A stretch of DNA of 64,000 nucleotides from Paracoccus sp041927875. GTDB lineage: Bacteria; Pseudomonadota; Alphaproteobacteria; Rhodobacterales; Rhodobacteraceae. The translations under genes and the position numbers were made by a program. The stretch lies in NCBI RefSeq assembly GCF_041927875.1, contig NZ_JBHFHN010000002.1; one strand, 5' to 3'. Below the pieces are notes generated by a model. The model ran no database searches. It was given only the letters and a program-made list of their open reading frames with translations, and was not told where the DNA came from. This document shows positions 63,311 through 64,000 of this stretch, one piece after another. Position 1 is the stretch's first letter. Each line of letters begins with the position of its first letter.

Positions 63311-64000
63311 ATGGCCTTCCGCATCATCACCGCCGACGAACGCCTCTCGGCCGCCGAGAACAAGACCTCGCTCGCCATCTTCGGCCCGCCCGGCGTAGGC
63401 AAGACCACGCTTCTGAAGTCCCTGCCTGCCGAGGAAACCGTCTGCCTCGACCTTGAGGCCGGGATGAAATCGGTGCAGGACTGGCGCGGCGCGTCGATCC
63501 CGGTGCGCAGCTTCACCGACTTCCGCGATCTGGCGGTGCTGATCGGCGGGCCGGACCCCGCGCAACATCCGCAGTCCTGGTACGGGACCGAACGGCACGC
63601 CTGGCTGCAGGCCCAGCACCGCGACAGCGGCATCGAGGCCTTCCTCGCCGCGCGCCGTATCGTCTTCGTCGACTCGATCACCGATCTGACCCGGCAGGCG
63701 ATGGCCTATGCCCGCCAGCAGCCTGAGGCATTCTCGGACCGGACCGGCAAGCCGGATGTCCGGGGCGCCTATGGGCTTCTGGGGCGCGAGGTCATCCAGG
63801 CGCTGAAGCACCTCCAGCATGCGCGCGGCAAGACCGTGATCTTCGTCGGCGTGCTGGAAAAGGTGACCGACGATTTCGGCGCCATCACCTGGCAGCCGCA
63901 GATGGAAGGCAGCAAGGCCGGGAGGGAATTGCCCGGCATCGTGGACCAGGTGGTTTCGATGCAGCTTTTCGCCCGCGATGCCGAAGGCGGCTGGGTGCTG
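63311..64000 (+). CDS. Phage-type AAA/RecA-like NTP-binding protein, 3' end missing
   Basis: The frame starts at ATG 63311 after a GGAG site and is open to the right edge (230 codons visible). Walker A is FGPPGVGKTTLLKS (residues 24-37) and Walker B RRIVFVDSIT (115-124). GAYGLLGREVIQALKHLQHA follows. This fits the AAA_24 nucleotide-binding family of phages, often near replication genes, where it acts in recombination or replication. It suggests a prophage- or ICE-like element extending right. Confidence 0.8.
   Translation, partial: MAFRIITADERLSAAENKTSLAIFGPPGVGKTTLLKSLPAEETVCLDLEAGMKSVQDWRGASIPVRSFTDFRDLAVLIGGPDPAQHPQSWYGTERHAWLQAQHRDSGIEAFLAARRIVFVDSITDLTRQAMAYARQQPEAFSDRTGKPDVRGAYGLLGREVIQALKHLQHARGKTVIFVGVLEKVTDDFGAITWQPQMEGSKAGRELPGIVDQVVSMQLFARDAEGGWVL

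Overview
The window reads as a high-GC alphaproteobacterial chromosome, most like Rhodobacterales and perhaps Paracoccus. The grounds are a BztABCD-type amino-acid ABC operon, a secY-adk-rpsM-rpsK-rpoA-rplQ run, an ATP12-type F1 assembly chaperone, a LuxR/LuxI pair, a SqrR-type persulfide sensor and encoded CCA on the tRNAs. This assignment comes from gene content and codon style only; no search was run.

Core region, 1-46.4 kb. The left edge holds surface-polysaccharide genes (a GT25 fragment, a nucleotide-sugar epimerase and a GT2-like enzyme). A CorA transporter, the SqrR-like repressor and the bztABCD operon follow on the minus strand. Next comes a compact minus-strand run (rarA, crcB, rluC-type, HAD phosphatase, ATP12) with several overlapping start and stop codons. 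luxR-luxI follows, then a small plus-strand gene whose tail and terminator are tandemly triplicated up against rplQ. The ribosomal run ends at rplO, which has an MliC-like lipoprotein upstream instead of rpmD. After topA come an amidase, a UbiH-type hydroxylase, small membrane proteins, an acyl-CoA synthetase, a Kbp-like BON/LysM protein, a CAP lipoprotein and an MsbA-like exporter. A 2-aminoethylphosphonate operon (binding protein, ATPase, double permease, FAD oxidoreductase, PhnX) lies between tRNA-Leu(TAA) and tRNA-Ser(GGA). An AI-2E transporter, a tiny Cys/His secreted protein, a large MscS channel, a cysteine-synthase-like enzyme and a Nudix hydrolase lead to tRNA-Ser(CGA).

Accessory region, 46.4-64 kb. 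A 3.1-kb integrative element sits at the 3' end of tRNA-Ser(CGA), bounded by a 17-bp direct repeat. It carries a tyrosine integrase, an HTH regulator and a membrane protein. Beyond it is a visibly lower-GC five-gene operon (49.9-56.2 kb): a D12-class adenine methylase, a large Eco57I-like adenine methylase, an unknown 188-residue protein, a McrB-like ATPase with no N-terminal reader domain, and a McrC-like nuclease. I regard it as an adenine-methylation counterpart of BsuMI/LlaJI-type McrBC-dependent restriction-modification, and as the best candidate for an under-described system here. A serine-recombinase module then faces an uncharacterised gene pair (412 and 309 residues; the second has a Cys-rich patch and an OmpR-like winged helix). 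A phage-like cassette (sigma factor, three small genes, RecA/AAA-type NTPase) runs off the right edge.

The host region keeps operons tight, with ATGA overlaps and hairpins tuning them. The right third is a stack of mobile elements with a restriction operon lodged between two different integration systems.
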